A stretch of 64,000 bases of DNA, from assembly GCA_019925105.1 (NCBI GenBank), contig JAHGAU010000008.1, positions 310,001 to 374,000 on the forward strand. The letters run 5' to 3'. This DNA comes from Niebla homalea (Eukaryota > Ascomycota > Lecanoromycetes > Lecanorales > Ramalinaceae). Made by a program: the position numbers and the translations under genes. Shown here piece by piece: positions 44,929-56,221 of the stretch. The notes below the pieces were generated by a model that saw only the letters and a program-made list of their open reading frames with translations, was not told the origin of the DNA and ran no database searches. How positions within the stretch are numbered: position 1 is the first letter of the stretch; the number at the start of each line of letters is the position of its first letter.

Positions 44929-46495
44929 ATGACTGAAGCAGTCCGCTCCAGCTTCACCACCAGCGATAGCATATCTCATCTCAGACTTTCGTTGCACAGG
45001 CTGGGATTTCGAAAGGGTGGATTGGCACATATATTCAGACAGATCGGCGCTTTCATACACGAATGGACGCCCTTCCTTCTCGTGGCATGCTATTTCATAT
45101 TCTCAATCGCCGTATATACCTTCTGTGGGGAGGGTCTTATTCAGGTATTCTGGTTTATCTATCTTACTACCAATTTCTACATAGCCGGCTCCACCGTTTT
45201 GGAAGCTTTCCTTAGTCTTGGACCAGTCAGAGATGCCAGGAAAGCTGTGCAGAATGTTCAGGCAAAGAATTGGACATTTCCTACGCCCGACGATGACCTG
45301 CTGGTCGTCGATCTCCTAATCGTTGCTTATCTACCTAATGAACAAGACATCATAATGGATCGCGTGAACTACGCGCTTGATGAGATCAGATACCCCAGCA
45401 ACAAGATCCGAGTCAATTTGGTGTATAATACGCCAGAACCGATCGAGCCCCTGGAAAGCGAACTTAGAGAGCTTGCCAGCCGAAAATCGCATTTTCGTGT
45501 TATCAGGGTGGAGAACTCCAAATCAAAGGCCGACAATCTGAACTATTACTTCACGCTCAACACTGGCGCTGACGTTACCTGTATTTTCGATGCAGACCAC
45601 TATCCACATCCTTATGGATGTCGTTGGGCTGTTGAACGTTTCATTCAAGATGAGAAGGCCGACATCGTTCAAGGACGCTGCGTGATCTTCAACGCAAAAG
45701 TTTCATGGTTGTCTTCAATGATCGCGGTCGAATTTGACAAGATATACGCAGTCTCTCACCCCGGTCGGGCTGCGTTGATGGGATTTGGCCTCTTTACCGG
45801 CAGCAATGGGTTTTGGCGCACAAGTCTGCTGAAGGAGTTGAAGATGGATGGGAGCATCCTGACCGAAGACATCGACTCCTCCCTTCGCGCTCTTTCTCGC
45901 GGACGCAAAATTGTTCACGACCTCAATGTTGTATCATACGAGCTGGCACCAACAGGCATCGCAGCAATGTGGAAGCAGCGGCTACGATGGGCTCAAGGTT
46001 GGACGCAGGTCTCGATGCGGCACTTCTTCCTCACATGGCGCAAAGCAGGTGAGGGCGATGCACGAGGCTTCGCAATGCGCTTTGGACTGGTCTCACTGCT
46101 ACTCATCCGAGAAATGAGCTATTATCTCGTGACACAATACTGCTGTCTCGTGGCTTCGATAATCTTCACACAATTTCCTAAGTCACCTGCCGCGCTCGCT
46201 CGCTTTCTCTTCTTCCCTTATCCGGTCTCGGAATGGTTCTTCATCATCAGGTAAGTCTCTATGAGCATTGGTATTCCAAGGGCTCCACTAATTTTGATGT
46301 AATAGTATCATCTGTCTAATCGCTACTCTCGTCATCACCTTCCGCGTCCGTTCTGAGTTCATCTCAAAGCGATCTTTGGCCATGTTCACGGTGATTTATG
46401 CGCCATATCTCGTCTTCAACGCTACGCAAGGCTTGTACGGACATGCCCGGCAGATCGTCAAGTACTCGAAGTGGAATACAACAAAACGAACCTAG
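44929..46495 (+). CDS. processive family-2 glycosyltransferase (membrane)
   Basis: Exons 44929-46250 and 46306-46495 (55-nt intron) encode 503 residues. The first in-frame ATG, at MTEAVRSS, is used as start. Two N-terminal helices (FLLVACYFIFSIAVYTF, LIQVFWFIYLTTNFYIAG) precede the GT-A domain: VDLLIVAYLPNEQDIIMD, SKADNLNYYF, the DxD site FDADHYPHPYG, TGSNGFWRTSLL, the TED acceptor motif LTEDIDSS and the processive-enzyme motif QRLRW in MWKQRLRWAQGWTQ. C-terminal helices continue across the splice (WFFII|SIICLIATLVITF). This is the layout of hyaluronan/cellulose-synthase-like GT2 enzymes. It resembles the single-copy fungal GT2 described as required for hyphal growth on solid surfaces in Zymoseptoria tritici. 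The polymer is unknown. Confidence 0.9.
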
Positions 46496-48320
46496 AATTA
46501 TCGTCCATTTAATGAGTAGTACTTGATCCCCTCTTCAGCATGAGAGACTAGTCCGGCATTCTCAGACCAGACGACTTATGGTGTCCACGAACACAATAAT
46601 GAATATAGACCAAACATACGCGCTCATGCGTCTGTAATTGCTAATTTATAAAAACATAATATAGCCCTCACAACTCAATTTGACTGTCCAAGGACCCAAA
46701 CTGAATTTCCTCGTTATTTAAAAGGCCATTATTCTTGTGAGAAAATGGTCGGCGGAGCTTTCCGCCTCGGTCGGCTCGCCTGCGTGCTCCTGTTGTAGAG
46801 ATGACAGCATAAGGTCCATGTGGCGCATGCAATCTCAGCCTCAAGAATTCTAGAACATAGTGAGTCTGACCCGGTGTCATCCTCGTGGACTTGATTCTGA
46901 CGTGGACTCAACGGTTCGCTCCAAAAAGCAAGTAACCATATGCCAGATGCGCAAATCAGTTCCGGCCGTAAATAAAGCCTTTGCGAACTTGCGAAGTGTG
47001 TCCAATTCTCGGAAGACAATGATACTTTTGAGCTGACAAATTCTTGTCAAATCTGTCGTTGTGGGCCCGGTCGTGCATTTATTTCCCGATGTTAATGTAT
47101 GCATCCTCCACGACCAGGCTCGGCGAGTCGGCGGACATCCGGTTCCTGCAGCATGCAGTGCATGCCACCAAACGTGCAGCTTGGCAGGAACCCATCTGCA
47201 CCGTTGCACGAGGGTTGTACGATGTCCATTCAATTACTCATGCAATGCAACGACGATTTGGCGAAATGAGGCCCCCTTCGTCGAACTGGAAATACTCAAG
47301 AACACCCTCGCCCCCAAAGGCGGAGGGGATGGTTGCAGTGCACCATGGTTCTCAATGGCGGCACAGTCGTAGCCCTTCGCTGTGGTTCGAGGACACAATC
47401 GACCCTCTCACAGACTCACACACAAGGCCCAAGAAGACGGGTCGCTTGGGTTCGACTCCCAAATTCAGGCCCCATCACTGCGCCGGACTAACGCTCCTGG
47501 GCGATCTTTCTCGATTGGGATTGCTACCGACCATCAGATGCTCGATTTGGAAGGGAGTGCAAAGCGCGCGACGGGTGAGAGCGATGATTGGGAAGCTCCT
47601 GAAAAGCGCGCATGAAGTCTGCGTCATTAGACTCACTAGTGCCAAACCCAAGGATCTGGGACAGGGGAACGAATATCTTGGGATTTGAGTGGGGGCAAAG
47701 AGCAATAGAATACGATACAGTAAGAAAATGGTATTGGAACGGCCGTCCTTAATTTAAAACATGATGCGGCGCGTCGCTTATCAGCTCAATAGCTTCTCAA
47801 CACACACTCCCTAAGCTCATTTCCACATTCGTTGTCGTCGGAAGCTCCGGGCGAGCTGAGTCGAGAAGTCGAAAAATGACTGCATGCTCTGGACTCGCTC
47901 GGTAAACAGACAGTGGGTTTTCCCAACGCGAGTTTGGGATCTGGTGGGATCTAGATCCCTTGCCCTTACAGTCGAGAGTCGCAGATCCCTTCGCTGCGGG
48001 CCTTATCATCCAGCTGAGAGGTACATGAAGCTCTTTTGCTTCGCTGCTATAGTGGTTCGTTGTCTTTGCTACTTGACAATATCCCACGTGTCCTGCAACT
48101 ACCAAATCTTTCTCAAACCCTCTAGTTGCAATGTCGAATGCGTGGAGCACATGAGGCAGACCTGTGCTTTTGAATCTTTTGAATACGACTACCTACTGGA
48201 TTCTGCGTGGGCAAAGTATCCCGCCAACCTTTTTTATAATCTTCAGCAAATCACTACAGATTGCTTTTATACCTACCTATTAGAACCGACCTTGCTTTAA
48301 ACCCCCCATTATTGTTGGGA
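46496..48320. other. intergenic, no gene recognised
   Basis: 1.8 kb between GT2 and the acyltransferase gene. The longest ORF (47044-47688, 214 codons) lacks a family signature and coding-like composition. A T-arm-like sequence near 47449 does not belong to a foldable tRNA. Confidence 0.45.
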
Positions 48321-49767
48321 ATGGCTGCCGAGCCTGGGCACAAAAAGAGCAACAGTCAAACGACAGTCCGAGAGATATTGCCGGGCAGTGAAGACACATC
48401 CGAGAAGTCCTCACAAAAAACATCCCCTCGCATTCTTCAACCACCGCTCTCCTTCTCCCCGGCCGGTCCTCAGGGCCACCTTCTTGGTTTCAGGGGCTTC
48501 TGGACTGTCAGCTCCTTCCTCTGGGTCTTCCTCACCACCTTCGCGCCGGTGACGGTAAAAAGTACCGCCAACCGGGAAGGCCCTTTCTGGCAAGAAATCC
48601 TCCGCAATGTTTTTTCCCCCATCTTCTGGAACCCTTCCCTCATCTACTCAGCCTTCATCATCATCTCTGCCCGCCTGGTAGCGATACCCTTCCTCCTCGA
48701 TCCGACGAAAAGTACCCTGGCCAGTGCAGTTTTCAGACGGGGACTGAGATTATGGTTCCCCGTCGCCGTTTCCCTCGCCATCATCAAGATTCTCAGTTCC
48801 ACAATCGGCACAGCCTACATCGACCGATTCAAAGAAACCACCGGGAACGGATCAATCAACGCGCCCTATAGCATCCCCAACACTCTTGCCTATTTCAACA
48901 GCGTCTTCAACCTCTTTTGGACCACCCACCAATTCTTCGAACAGGCGGGGAACACCGCATTCCCTTCCCAGACTCTCTGGATTGTCAATGTCATTTACGC
49001 ACAGTCCTACACCGTCTACATGACGATGGTCATCATTCCGTACACTCGCAACGCATGGCGCGTCAAAGCCTACATCGCCTTCATTGTCACGGCATGGTGG
49101 GTACAGAGCTGGGCGTGGTACACCATCACAGGCCTGCTATTTGCAGACGTGGTGATGAACATGCGATACAAAGAGCGGGCACAGATGGGAATCAAGATAT
49201 GGAGAAACTTTCGATGTCCTGTTTGGATACCTGCCGGGATCTTGATGCTCGCAGGCTTCATCATGCAGTATCTGTGGACCAGCTGGCGGCCGGCGTATGA
49301 GAATAAAGAGCTGTTGGCGCATACAGGGCTGTATTACACGGGAGGGCTGAACACACTACCGGCGAGTACGGAGCCGCAGGCGAGAGATGATTGTTATCTG
49401 ATTGTTTTGGGCCTGCTGTTGATCATAGAGTCGACGGATTGGTTGCAGAGGCTTTTCCAAAGCCCGCTGCTGCTGTATCTTGGGAGGAGATCCCTGAGTC
49501 AGCGCCATGTCTTGAATGAAGCTTTATCTCTTGCTGACATGAAATTCAGGCTGGATGTTGACCCAAAGTATCATCACCTATTCCGCAGGCATCAAGCTGC
49601 ACCAGGCTCTCACCCAAAAGCAGCACGTCTCGAACAATGGCGCCACCGCCGTCACATTCTTCGTCGTTCTACCAACAGTCATAGTTCTCGCGGAGATCTT
49701 TTACCGGCTAGTCGATTGGCCAAGCCAAAACCTCGCGCACATGGTATTCGATTGGATCAAGGAATAG
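48321..49767 (+). CDS. acyltransferase-3 family membrane protein
   Basis: Exons 48321-49497 and 49550-49767 (52-nt intron, donor GTCAGC) give 464 residues. Splicing joins LLLYLGRRSLS to WMLTQSIITYSAGIK, restoring the conserved C-terminal helix. After a cytosolic Ser-rich N-terminus come GFRGFWTVSSFLWVFLTTFA, NPSLIYSAFIIISARLVAIP, FRRGLRLWFPVAVSLAI (the Arg-rich element of the family), TLWIVNVIYAQSYTVYM, and about ten helices in all. It resembles the second half of the fusion protein at 39642-43172. Acyltransferase-3 proteins transfer acetyl or other acyl groups onto extracytoplasmic sugars. With GT2 and the fusion protein it forms a three-gene locus. Confidence 0.88.
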
Positions 49768-52291
49768 AAGCACACTTGGAAAGACAAGGCAATAACGCAT
49801 CATAATGTGATAACGATAATAGATAATATTCCGGGGATAGGGATTAAGCGAATATGTTTAGGCTTCTGCGTCAGCAGGATACGATATTTGCCGACTAGAG
49901 ACTCATAATTCAATTTTGATTTCAGCTTGGCATCACTTGACCACATCGTCAATCTTGCGAGCGCTAGCTAAACGAAGGCTCCTTATTAGTCTCCGACCTG
50001 TGAGCCAAGGCTCGAGGCTCCCTGTTGTCGTGGGGTTCACACTTGCATGGTCGCGGAGCATTGCGTTTCCCTCATCGGCATTTTGCTTGGATCTGCCGTA
50101 GTGGTAGCTCTGAGGTATCTTTGCCACGAAAGCGGACCGCGATATCGTCGATACCCTCCAGAGCACCGGACACACGGAGGTGCAAGAGCAAGCAGCGATC
50201 ACCACTTGTACCAGAGGAGACACGGCCATTGGGGGCAGGTCATGAACGCGCGTTGAAAATAAGGTATTGATGTTATCCCGCTACTTAGTCTGTAAAGTCT
50301 CGTAAAGCAGATGTTTCTGCATTTTTTGTCACTCAAGGTACCCTTGCCAAGCATACAAATCGAGGATACAAAGAAGACAAGGATTTATGCTCCGTCACAC
50401 ACCTCCCCCTGAAGGGATAGATATCCTGGTGCGACATTTCAGACACGCAAGAGAAGCATTAAATGCCAAAGCTCGAGCAGGGACCGCGCCTTTTTGCTCT
50501 CTCGACGGTCAAGCAGTCTTGATCGCTCAGTAAATCTGGACCTATCATCATCACTTGTCGCTCCTCCTATGGGTGTGCCTGCAACACTATCAACACATCC
50601 ACCACCACGTGGTGATGATGATGAAGAATAATCGCGGGTACACCAACCCCAATCCCCTCAGATCTCGTCCCTTCCAGCGTTGGATTGGGTTATATAATTT
50701 CGATATTGGTCTCGCCGCCGCCCACCAAAATTTATCACGTAAAAAGGGGACAAACCGAATGATATTTGAAAAAGGCGCTAAGCATGATTTGGATGTATAC
50801 TTTTTGCCAAAATTTGTATGGGAACCGTCGACGGTAAAATGGAAGGAGGTGAGATAAGCGGTTATGTCACGTGCAATTTGATCATTCACTCTAGCCGGTG
50901 GATGTGTCCCGCTGTTAGAAAATGAGGTGCTTACTGCAATGGGAGATCCTGGTTTCCACTCTGCATTGAAACTCACTACTTCTTCCGCCTAAGGCACCGC
51001 AATAATAGCAAGCTTCGCAGAAGCTTGCCCTACCCAAAGCCCGCCCAGTAGACAGACATCAAGCCAACTGCGGTGTGAAAGAGATCAAGAAAGACGTCTC
51101 CTTTGGCCTCTGTGAATATCGTCACATTTTTTACAGTACCATTCATCTCCTCCGTCCCCAGCCACTGCAGCGCGCTACTCAATCCCGTGGTACACACCTC
51201 ACTGTACATGCGCCAGCTCCTTCATCATCTGGTCTGATCCTTTGAAACCAAAATTATGCAGCGCTTCTTCAGAGGACTTTAGAAAGCTGAATGGACTTCT
51301 AAATTATGCCAGCCAGTAACTTCCGGGTTTGAGGGCTTGCCACGGACGATTATTTATGGATTGGGTAGGCCTTGCGCGCAATGCCTGGCAGCGGGCTGTG
51401 GTCGTGCTCGAGGCAGCAAGGCGGTCTCGCTGTTCTCTTGAATGATGAATCTGATCACGTCGGAATTAGCGTGCTCAAGATTAGTGTCGTTTTCTGGGCA
51501 CTTCGACTCCACACCGACCCCAAATATTACACTAATTTGCTCGATCCCTGCTACGTGTATATGTGGATACGTGGTGTTTTTGGTGTTTGTAGTGTTTTGA
51601 TTGGCCTGTCTCAGGACCTGAGCTACAGGGACCTCGCCGTCGAGGTCCCAGGGCACCTCGCCGTCGAGGCACCCCCCGCCATGGCCCGGCCACGGGGTGA
51701 AGCCAGGGCTGAGAACCCCCCCGCACGAGCTGGGAACCTGGGGCTATCTATATAGAGCTATGTACACGAAAGGAGTGGGTGGGTGGGCAATTTTGACAAA
51801 AGCCGTTGTCCAAGCAGGTCCTCAAGGATGAGATGAAGAACTCAGGGATTTGGGTGAGCTGGCTCATACAAATCTCTGGGCTCCCCCGCACGGCCCCTGA
51901 AGAGCCGCTTAGCCGACAAGTGGCTATTCCGCATGTCCGGCAAATTAGCTAGTAGCTAAACTACACCCTCCAAAATTTTGGCCGAATCTTTACCCTTCAG
52001 TACCTAAAGCTCAGCCCCAGAACTGAAAGGTGTGACTTTTGGTTTAAATTCAATATTTTGCAAATAGTTACTGGGGATGAAACCATATATCCTCAGCTTC
52101 TCAATTAAAAATTATTGCGAATACTGCACATATTGTTTGGGGGGGAGCTGGGAGAAAGCAAAAAACGCCAAGGAAAGAACATCGATTTTGAATATGCTAA
52201 GGGCCGGCGACAGACGCTAACCTCAATAACTAGAGTTTAGTGGATTTTACCTGAATTTTTTGATTGAGCCATAGCCATCCATTACTTATAG
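49768..52291. other. gene-poor stretch with possible transposon remnants
   Basis: 2.5 kb without a recognisable gene. A palindromic element CCTCGCCGTCGAGG occurs twice (about 51632-51676). Near 51895-51960 a GC-skewed block (AGCCGCTTAGCCGACAAGTG) next to AT-rich sequence resembles ends of DNA transposons, but I found no partner repeat. Confidence 0.4.
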
Positions 52292-54976
52292 ATGCTACTT
52301 CGACATTTTGCAAGACCTGTCCGCGATCCGTCAGATTTGACCCGGCAATGCTCAAGATGCCACAGTAGAATAGTGGCTTGGTACATTACTCGACCCTATA
52401 CGACTTCCAAGAATGGCGTATCCGACATATCATCCAATGTGTCCAAAACACGTAATATCGGCATTATTGCCCACATCGATGCTGGCAAAACGACCACCAC
52501 GGAGCGTATGCTCTATTACAGTGGTCACACGAGACGTATAGGCAATGTCGATGAGGGTTCAACGGTGACGGATTTCCTACCTGCTGAAAGAGCAAGAGGA
52601 GTCACCATCCAATCAGCGGCCATCTCCTTTACTTGGCCGCCACTTTCGGATGCTGCTAGCACCACACCTTCATCCACTGCTGACTTGCAACCCCACAACA
52701 TCAATCTGATTGACACTCCTGGTCATGCGGACTTCACGTTTGAAGTGCTCAGATCTTTGCGGATCCTAGACGGGGCGGTTTGCATTCTTGATGGCGTAGC
52801 AGGGGTCGAAGCCCAGACCGAGAAGGTCTGGTATCAAGCATCCAAGTATGCGATCCCAAAGATTATCTACGTCAATAAGCTGGATCGTGAAGGAGCCGCC
52901 TTCGGTGCAGCCGTAAAGCAAATCGCTGACAGGCTGCATACTTGGCCAGCTGTTTGTCAAATTCCATGGTGGCAAAAGCTGGATAGCAAATGTATTGGCG
53001 TAGGAGATGCGATCGCCATGCGCGCGATCAAATATGCAGCTGACGGTGATGGTACTGATCTGAGTATCATCGAAATGGGCGAGCTCAAGAAGCTTGATCC
53101 CGCATTTGCAGAAGAGATTATCATGGCTCGCAAAGCCTTGATCGAGCTTTGCGGTGACAATGATGAGGGAATGATCGAGAGTTTCCTCCGGGCTGATGAA
53201 CAGCCACTTGCAATTCCCGCTGCCGATATCCTCGCAAGTCTGCGACGCTGCGTCCTCGACAAGAACTGCTACGTCACCCCTGTGTTTGCTGGGGCTAGCT
53301 TCAAAAACATCGGAGTACAGCCGTTGCTTGATGCCATTGTTCAACTATTGCCGAGCCCTGACCAAGCTATCGATCCAGAGGTGAAACTGGACAACCATCA
53401 GGGCACACTTTCAGAACTCCTGAGCGGCAAGTTGATGAATACGTCACCTATCTCTACTGCCTCGTCGAAAAAGTCATTCGCACGTCACAGGAAACAGTCT
53501 ACCGCGTTGATCGAGAATCTCGAAGCTTGTGCGCTGGCCTTCAAGGTCGTCTACGACCCACGACGAGGCATGCTGGTCTATGTTCGCGTTTACTCAGGAA
53601 CGATGCGCAAGCAGTCGATGCTCTTCAACACAAATCTGCAGATCTCAGAACGCGCCCCCCAACTTCTGAAAATGTACGCCTCAGATTCCGTGCAAGTCGA
53701 CGGGATCCCAGCTGGGCAGATTGGGGTCATACCTGGTCTCAAGCACGCAAGGACCGGCGACACTCTGATCACATATACTGGCGCAAACCCAAAGGCGGGA
53801 CCACCTGCTCCGCTCAATGCATTACAGCTTCGGCCAATTGACGTTCCGCCAGCAGTATTCTTCAGTAGCATCGAGCCGCATAGCATGAACGAAAGCAAGA
53901 ATATGCACTCTGCATTGGACATTCTTATCCGGGAAGATCCAAGCTTGACGTTAACGCAGGATGAAGAGTCTGGACAGACGCTACTCAGCGGAATGGGAGA
54001 ATTTCATCTGGAAATCGCGCAGGACCGACTGATTAATGACTTCAAGGCTAAAGCGTTGATGGGCAAGATAGAGATTGCCTATCGAGAGTGCATACTCCAA
54101 CCTTCTGCTGCAGCCTCTATTGAAAATGCAACAGCAGGCTGCGAAGTACACGTGCAGCCTCTTCCACCAGACGAAGAGCAAAAGGCACCTCCAGAACTGG
54201 ACTTGGAGAATCAGGCTAGCTCGACCATCCTGCAAGATGGCAATCGCGTTACCATCCTGGTCAAACCCAGCACTCCGTCCTCAGACCCAAGTTCGCCAAC
54301 TCAGACCGCGTCATCAACACCACTCAGCCTTCCAGAAACCCTGCCCCTACACACCCTTCAAACATCCCTCCGCAACGGGGTGCTCTCCGCCCTTTCCCGT
54401 GGTCCAAACCACGCCTTCTCACTCCACTCCACTGACGTAACTTTGACTTTGGATCCCACAACGTACGAGCTCCACAATAACACTACTGTCGCCTCTCTCT
54501 CTTCTGCCGCTCGCGCTGCCGCAAAAAGAGCGATCCGCGCCACCGCGCTCGAACACGGTACCTCGCTCATGGAATTGGTAATGCTGGTTACCGTCTCCGG
54601 CCTTGACGAGAGCAACCTCGGTACTGTGGTCAACGACTTATCAGGCAATCGTGGTGGCAGCGTGGTTGGGCTGGACGATGCATCTAGTGCTCAAGAATCA
54701 CCCGCATCTATCATGTCAAGCAATATTGATCTCGATCGCGTCTACGCTCCTCAAGATCCGTTTGGCAAGATGGAGACTGGTTCGTCTGGTGGGAATGAAA
54801 AGGGAGGACAGCGAAGTATCAGCGCGAGGGTACCACTGAAAGAGATGGTTGGGTATCTGAAACATCTAAGGAGTCTTACTGGCGGAAGGGGGACGTTTGT
54901 GATGGCACCGGAGAGGTTTGAAAGAGTGATGGGAATGAGGGAGAAGGTCTTGTTGAAAGAACTGAGGGGATATTGA
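52292..54976 (+). CDS. MEF2: mitochondrial elongation factor G2 / ribosome-releasing factor 2
   Basis: Single-exon ORF, 894 residues. An Arg-rich mitochondrial presequence (MLLRHFARPVRDPSDLTRQC) is followed by the GTPase domain: P-loop AHIDAGKTTTTER, switch I RGVTIQSAAISFTW, G3 DTPGHADF and G4 NKLD. EF-G domain II (LACALAFKVVYDPRRGMLVY-like region) and later domains follow, with SGMGEFHLEIAQDRL and the C-terminal VPLKEMVGYLKHLRSLTGGRG conserved in EF-G. Mef2 works with the recycling factor Rrf1 to split mitochondrial ribosomes after termination. Domain IV contains a low-complexity Ser/Pro/Thr insert (about 660-700), accounting for part of the larger size than bacterial EF-G. Upstream ATGs are absent nearby. 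Confidence 0.93.
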   Translation: MLLRHFARPVRDPSDLTRQCSRCHSRIVAWYITRPYTTSKNGVSDISSNVSKTRNIGIIAHIDAGKTTTTERMLYYSGHTRRIGNVDEGSTVTDFLPAERARGVTIQSAAISFTWPPLSDAASTTPSSTADLQPHNINLIDTPGHADFTFEVLRSLRILDGAVCILDGVAGVEAQTEKVWYQASKYAIPKIIYVNKLDREGAAFGAAVKQIADRLHTWPAVCQIPWWQKLDSKCIGVGDAIAMRAIKYAADGDGTDLSIIEMGELKKLDPAFAEEIIMARKALIELCGDNDEGMIESFLRADEQPLAIPAADILASLRRCVLDKNCYVTPVFAGASFKNIGVQPLLDAIVQLLPSPDQAIDPEVKLDNHQGTLSELLSGKLMNTSPISTASSKKSFARHRKQSTALIENLEACALAFKVVYDPRRGMLVYVRVYSGTMRKQSMLFNTNLQISERAPQLLKMYASDSVQVDGIPAGQIGVIPGLKHARTGDTLITYTGANPKAGPPAPLNALQLRPIDVPPAVFFSSIEPHSMNESKNMHSALDILIREDPSLTLTQDEESGQTLLSGMGEFHLEIAQDRLINDFKAKALMGKIEIAYRECILQPSAAASIENATAGCEVHVQPLPPDEEQKAPPELDLENQASSTILQDGNRVTILVKPSTPSSDPSSPTQTASSTPLSLPETLPLHTLQTSLRNGVLSALSRGPNHAFSLHSTDVTLTLDPTTYELHNNTTVASLSSAARAAAKRAIRATALEHGTSLMELVMLVTVSGLDESNLGTVVNDLSGNRGGSVVGLDDASSAQESPASIMSSNIDLDRVYAPQDPFGKMETGSSGGNEKGGQRSISARVPLKEMVGYLKHLRSLTGGRGTFVMAPERFERVMGMREKVLLKELRGY

Positions 54977-56023
54977 CGAAAGTGAAGTACCACGAATCTT
55001 ACCCGACTCCAGCCTATTTCACTGCGACAATGATGTTCGCCAGCCACAAACTTCAACCTTGCCCTCCCTCCTTCCAGCGCCTCATACCCCTCCGAGCTCT
55101 GCAACTCATCCATAACAATCCCAACAGCCTTATCCCAATTCCTACCATCAGTGTGCGGGCTTGAAGGTGTCAGTGGAGTGAGTAGCATTCATTGCGAGAC
55201 GCCTTTGAGGAGGTGGGGCGCGGTGGGCTGGAGCAGTGTGTTTGCTGATAGAGCTGCGCTCATCGAAGGGAAAGGCCGGACGTCTTCTTGGATTCAAGTT
55301 GTTATGACTAGGAGTGGTTGAATGTTCATTGGGTACTTTTGTCGTAATCGCAGATCACGGATGCAGCTAAGCCCAATACTTGGATATAATCAGCAACGGC
55401 GAGGTCAGCTTATGGTCTGGAGAATCGAGAGGTAGCTTACTGAACACGTTGGCAGCACTTCCCTTTGCCCAGAAGAAGTTTGTCAATTTTACGTCTCATT
55501 AACATGATGTCTCGGTATCACGCCCCGCTCTGATATCACAAGGCATCTTCGATCTATTCAACCGACGGAGCCTTGCCTACAGATAGTGCAAGGGCTCTTG
55601 TACATGCTGTGGGTGAGAGGTAATGATTTACGCTTTGACGTGGTGCGAGATAGCAAAGAGCTTTGCAAAACATGATACGGTGGGATCTTGCATGTTTGCT
55701 CTTCAAAATCAAACCTACTCCTCACATGTGCATTGATCAATGCGGGTTGGGCAGCCATGGAACGTTCACCAATTCTACCACAGTATTCTAGAGCACACGG
55801 CTCGCTACCTGTTATCTCTTCGAATCTCCTGGACAAGGTACTCCTTGTTTCTCTTGCAGGAAAGAGAAAGTGAGAGCTTTCTCCAATCGTCAGGAGCGTC
55901 TCAGATCTCGGAATGCGACTGGTACATTCTAGCTAGCAGTCGTGAACATGGGCGTCTATAAAGGAGGTCCATATTCGCGGTCTGCTTTGGATGATCATCA
56001 CTCTTCATCTTCATCTTCATCAT
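54977..56023. other. intergenic
   Basis: 1 kb between Mef2 and the P450; no gene recognised. It runs into the minisatellite just before the P450. Confidence 0.45.
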
Positions 56024-56200
56024 CATCCAATTCATCCAATTCATCCAATTCATCCAATTCATCCAATTCATCCAATTCATCCAATTCATCCAATTCATCC
56101 AATTCATCCAATTCATCCAATTCATCCAATTCATCCAATTCATCCAATTCATCCAATTCATCCAATTCATCCAATTCATCCAATTCATCCAATTCATCCA
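56024..56200. repeat. 9-bp minisatellite (about 20 copies)
   Basis: Perfect or near-perfect tandem array of CATCCAATT, preceded by a TCATCT/TCA microsatellite. It ends about 20 bp before the P450 start codon, so it lies in the 5' UTR or core promoter. All six frames are open through it and give meaningless runs (His-Pro-Ile, Ser-Ser-Asn, Glu-Leu-Asp and so on), inflating several ORFs. Confidence 0.95.
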
Positions 56201-56221
56201 CAATTCGAAAGAACCCGTAAA

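Noticed and set aside
47440..47480. TTGGGTTCGACTCCCAA, like a tRNA T-arm
   Set aside because: The stem and 7-nt loop fit, but no acceptor, D or anticodon stems can be formed with flanking sequence.
47044..47688. 214-codon plus-strand ORF
   Set aside because: No homology signature or domain, atypical composition; treated as chance.
55991..56221. In-frame N-terminal extension of the P450 made of His-Pro-Ile repeats
   Set aside because: It is translation of the 9-bp minisatellite. A proper membrane anchor starts at the ATG at 56222.
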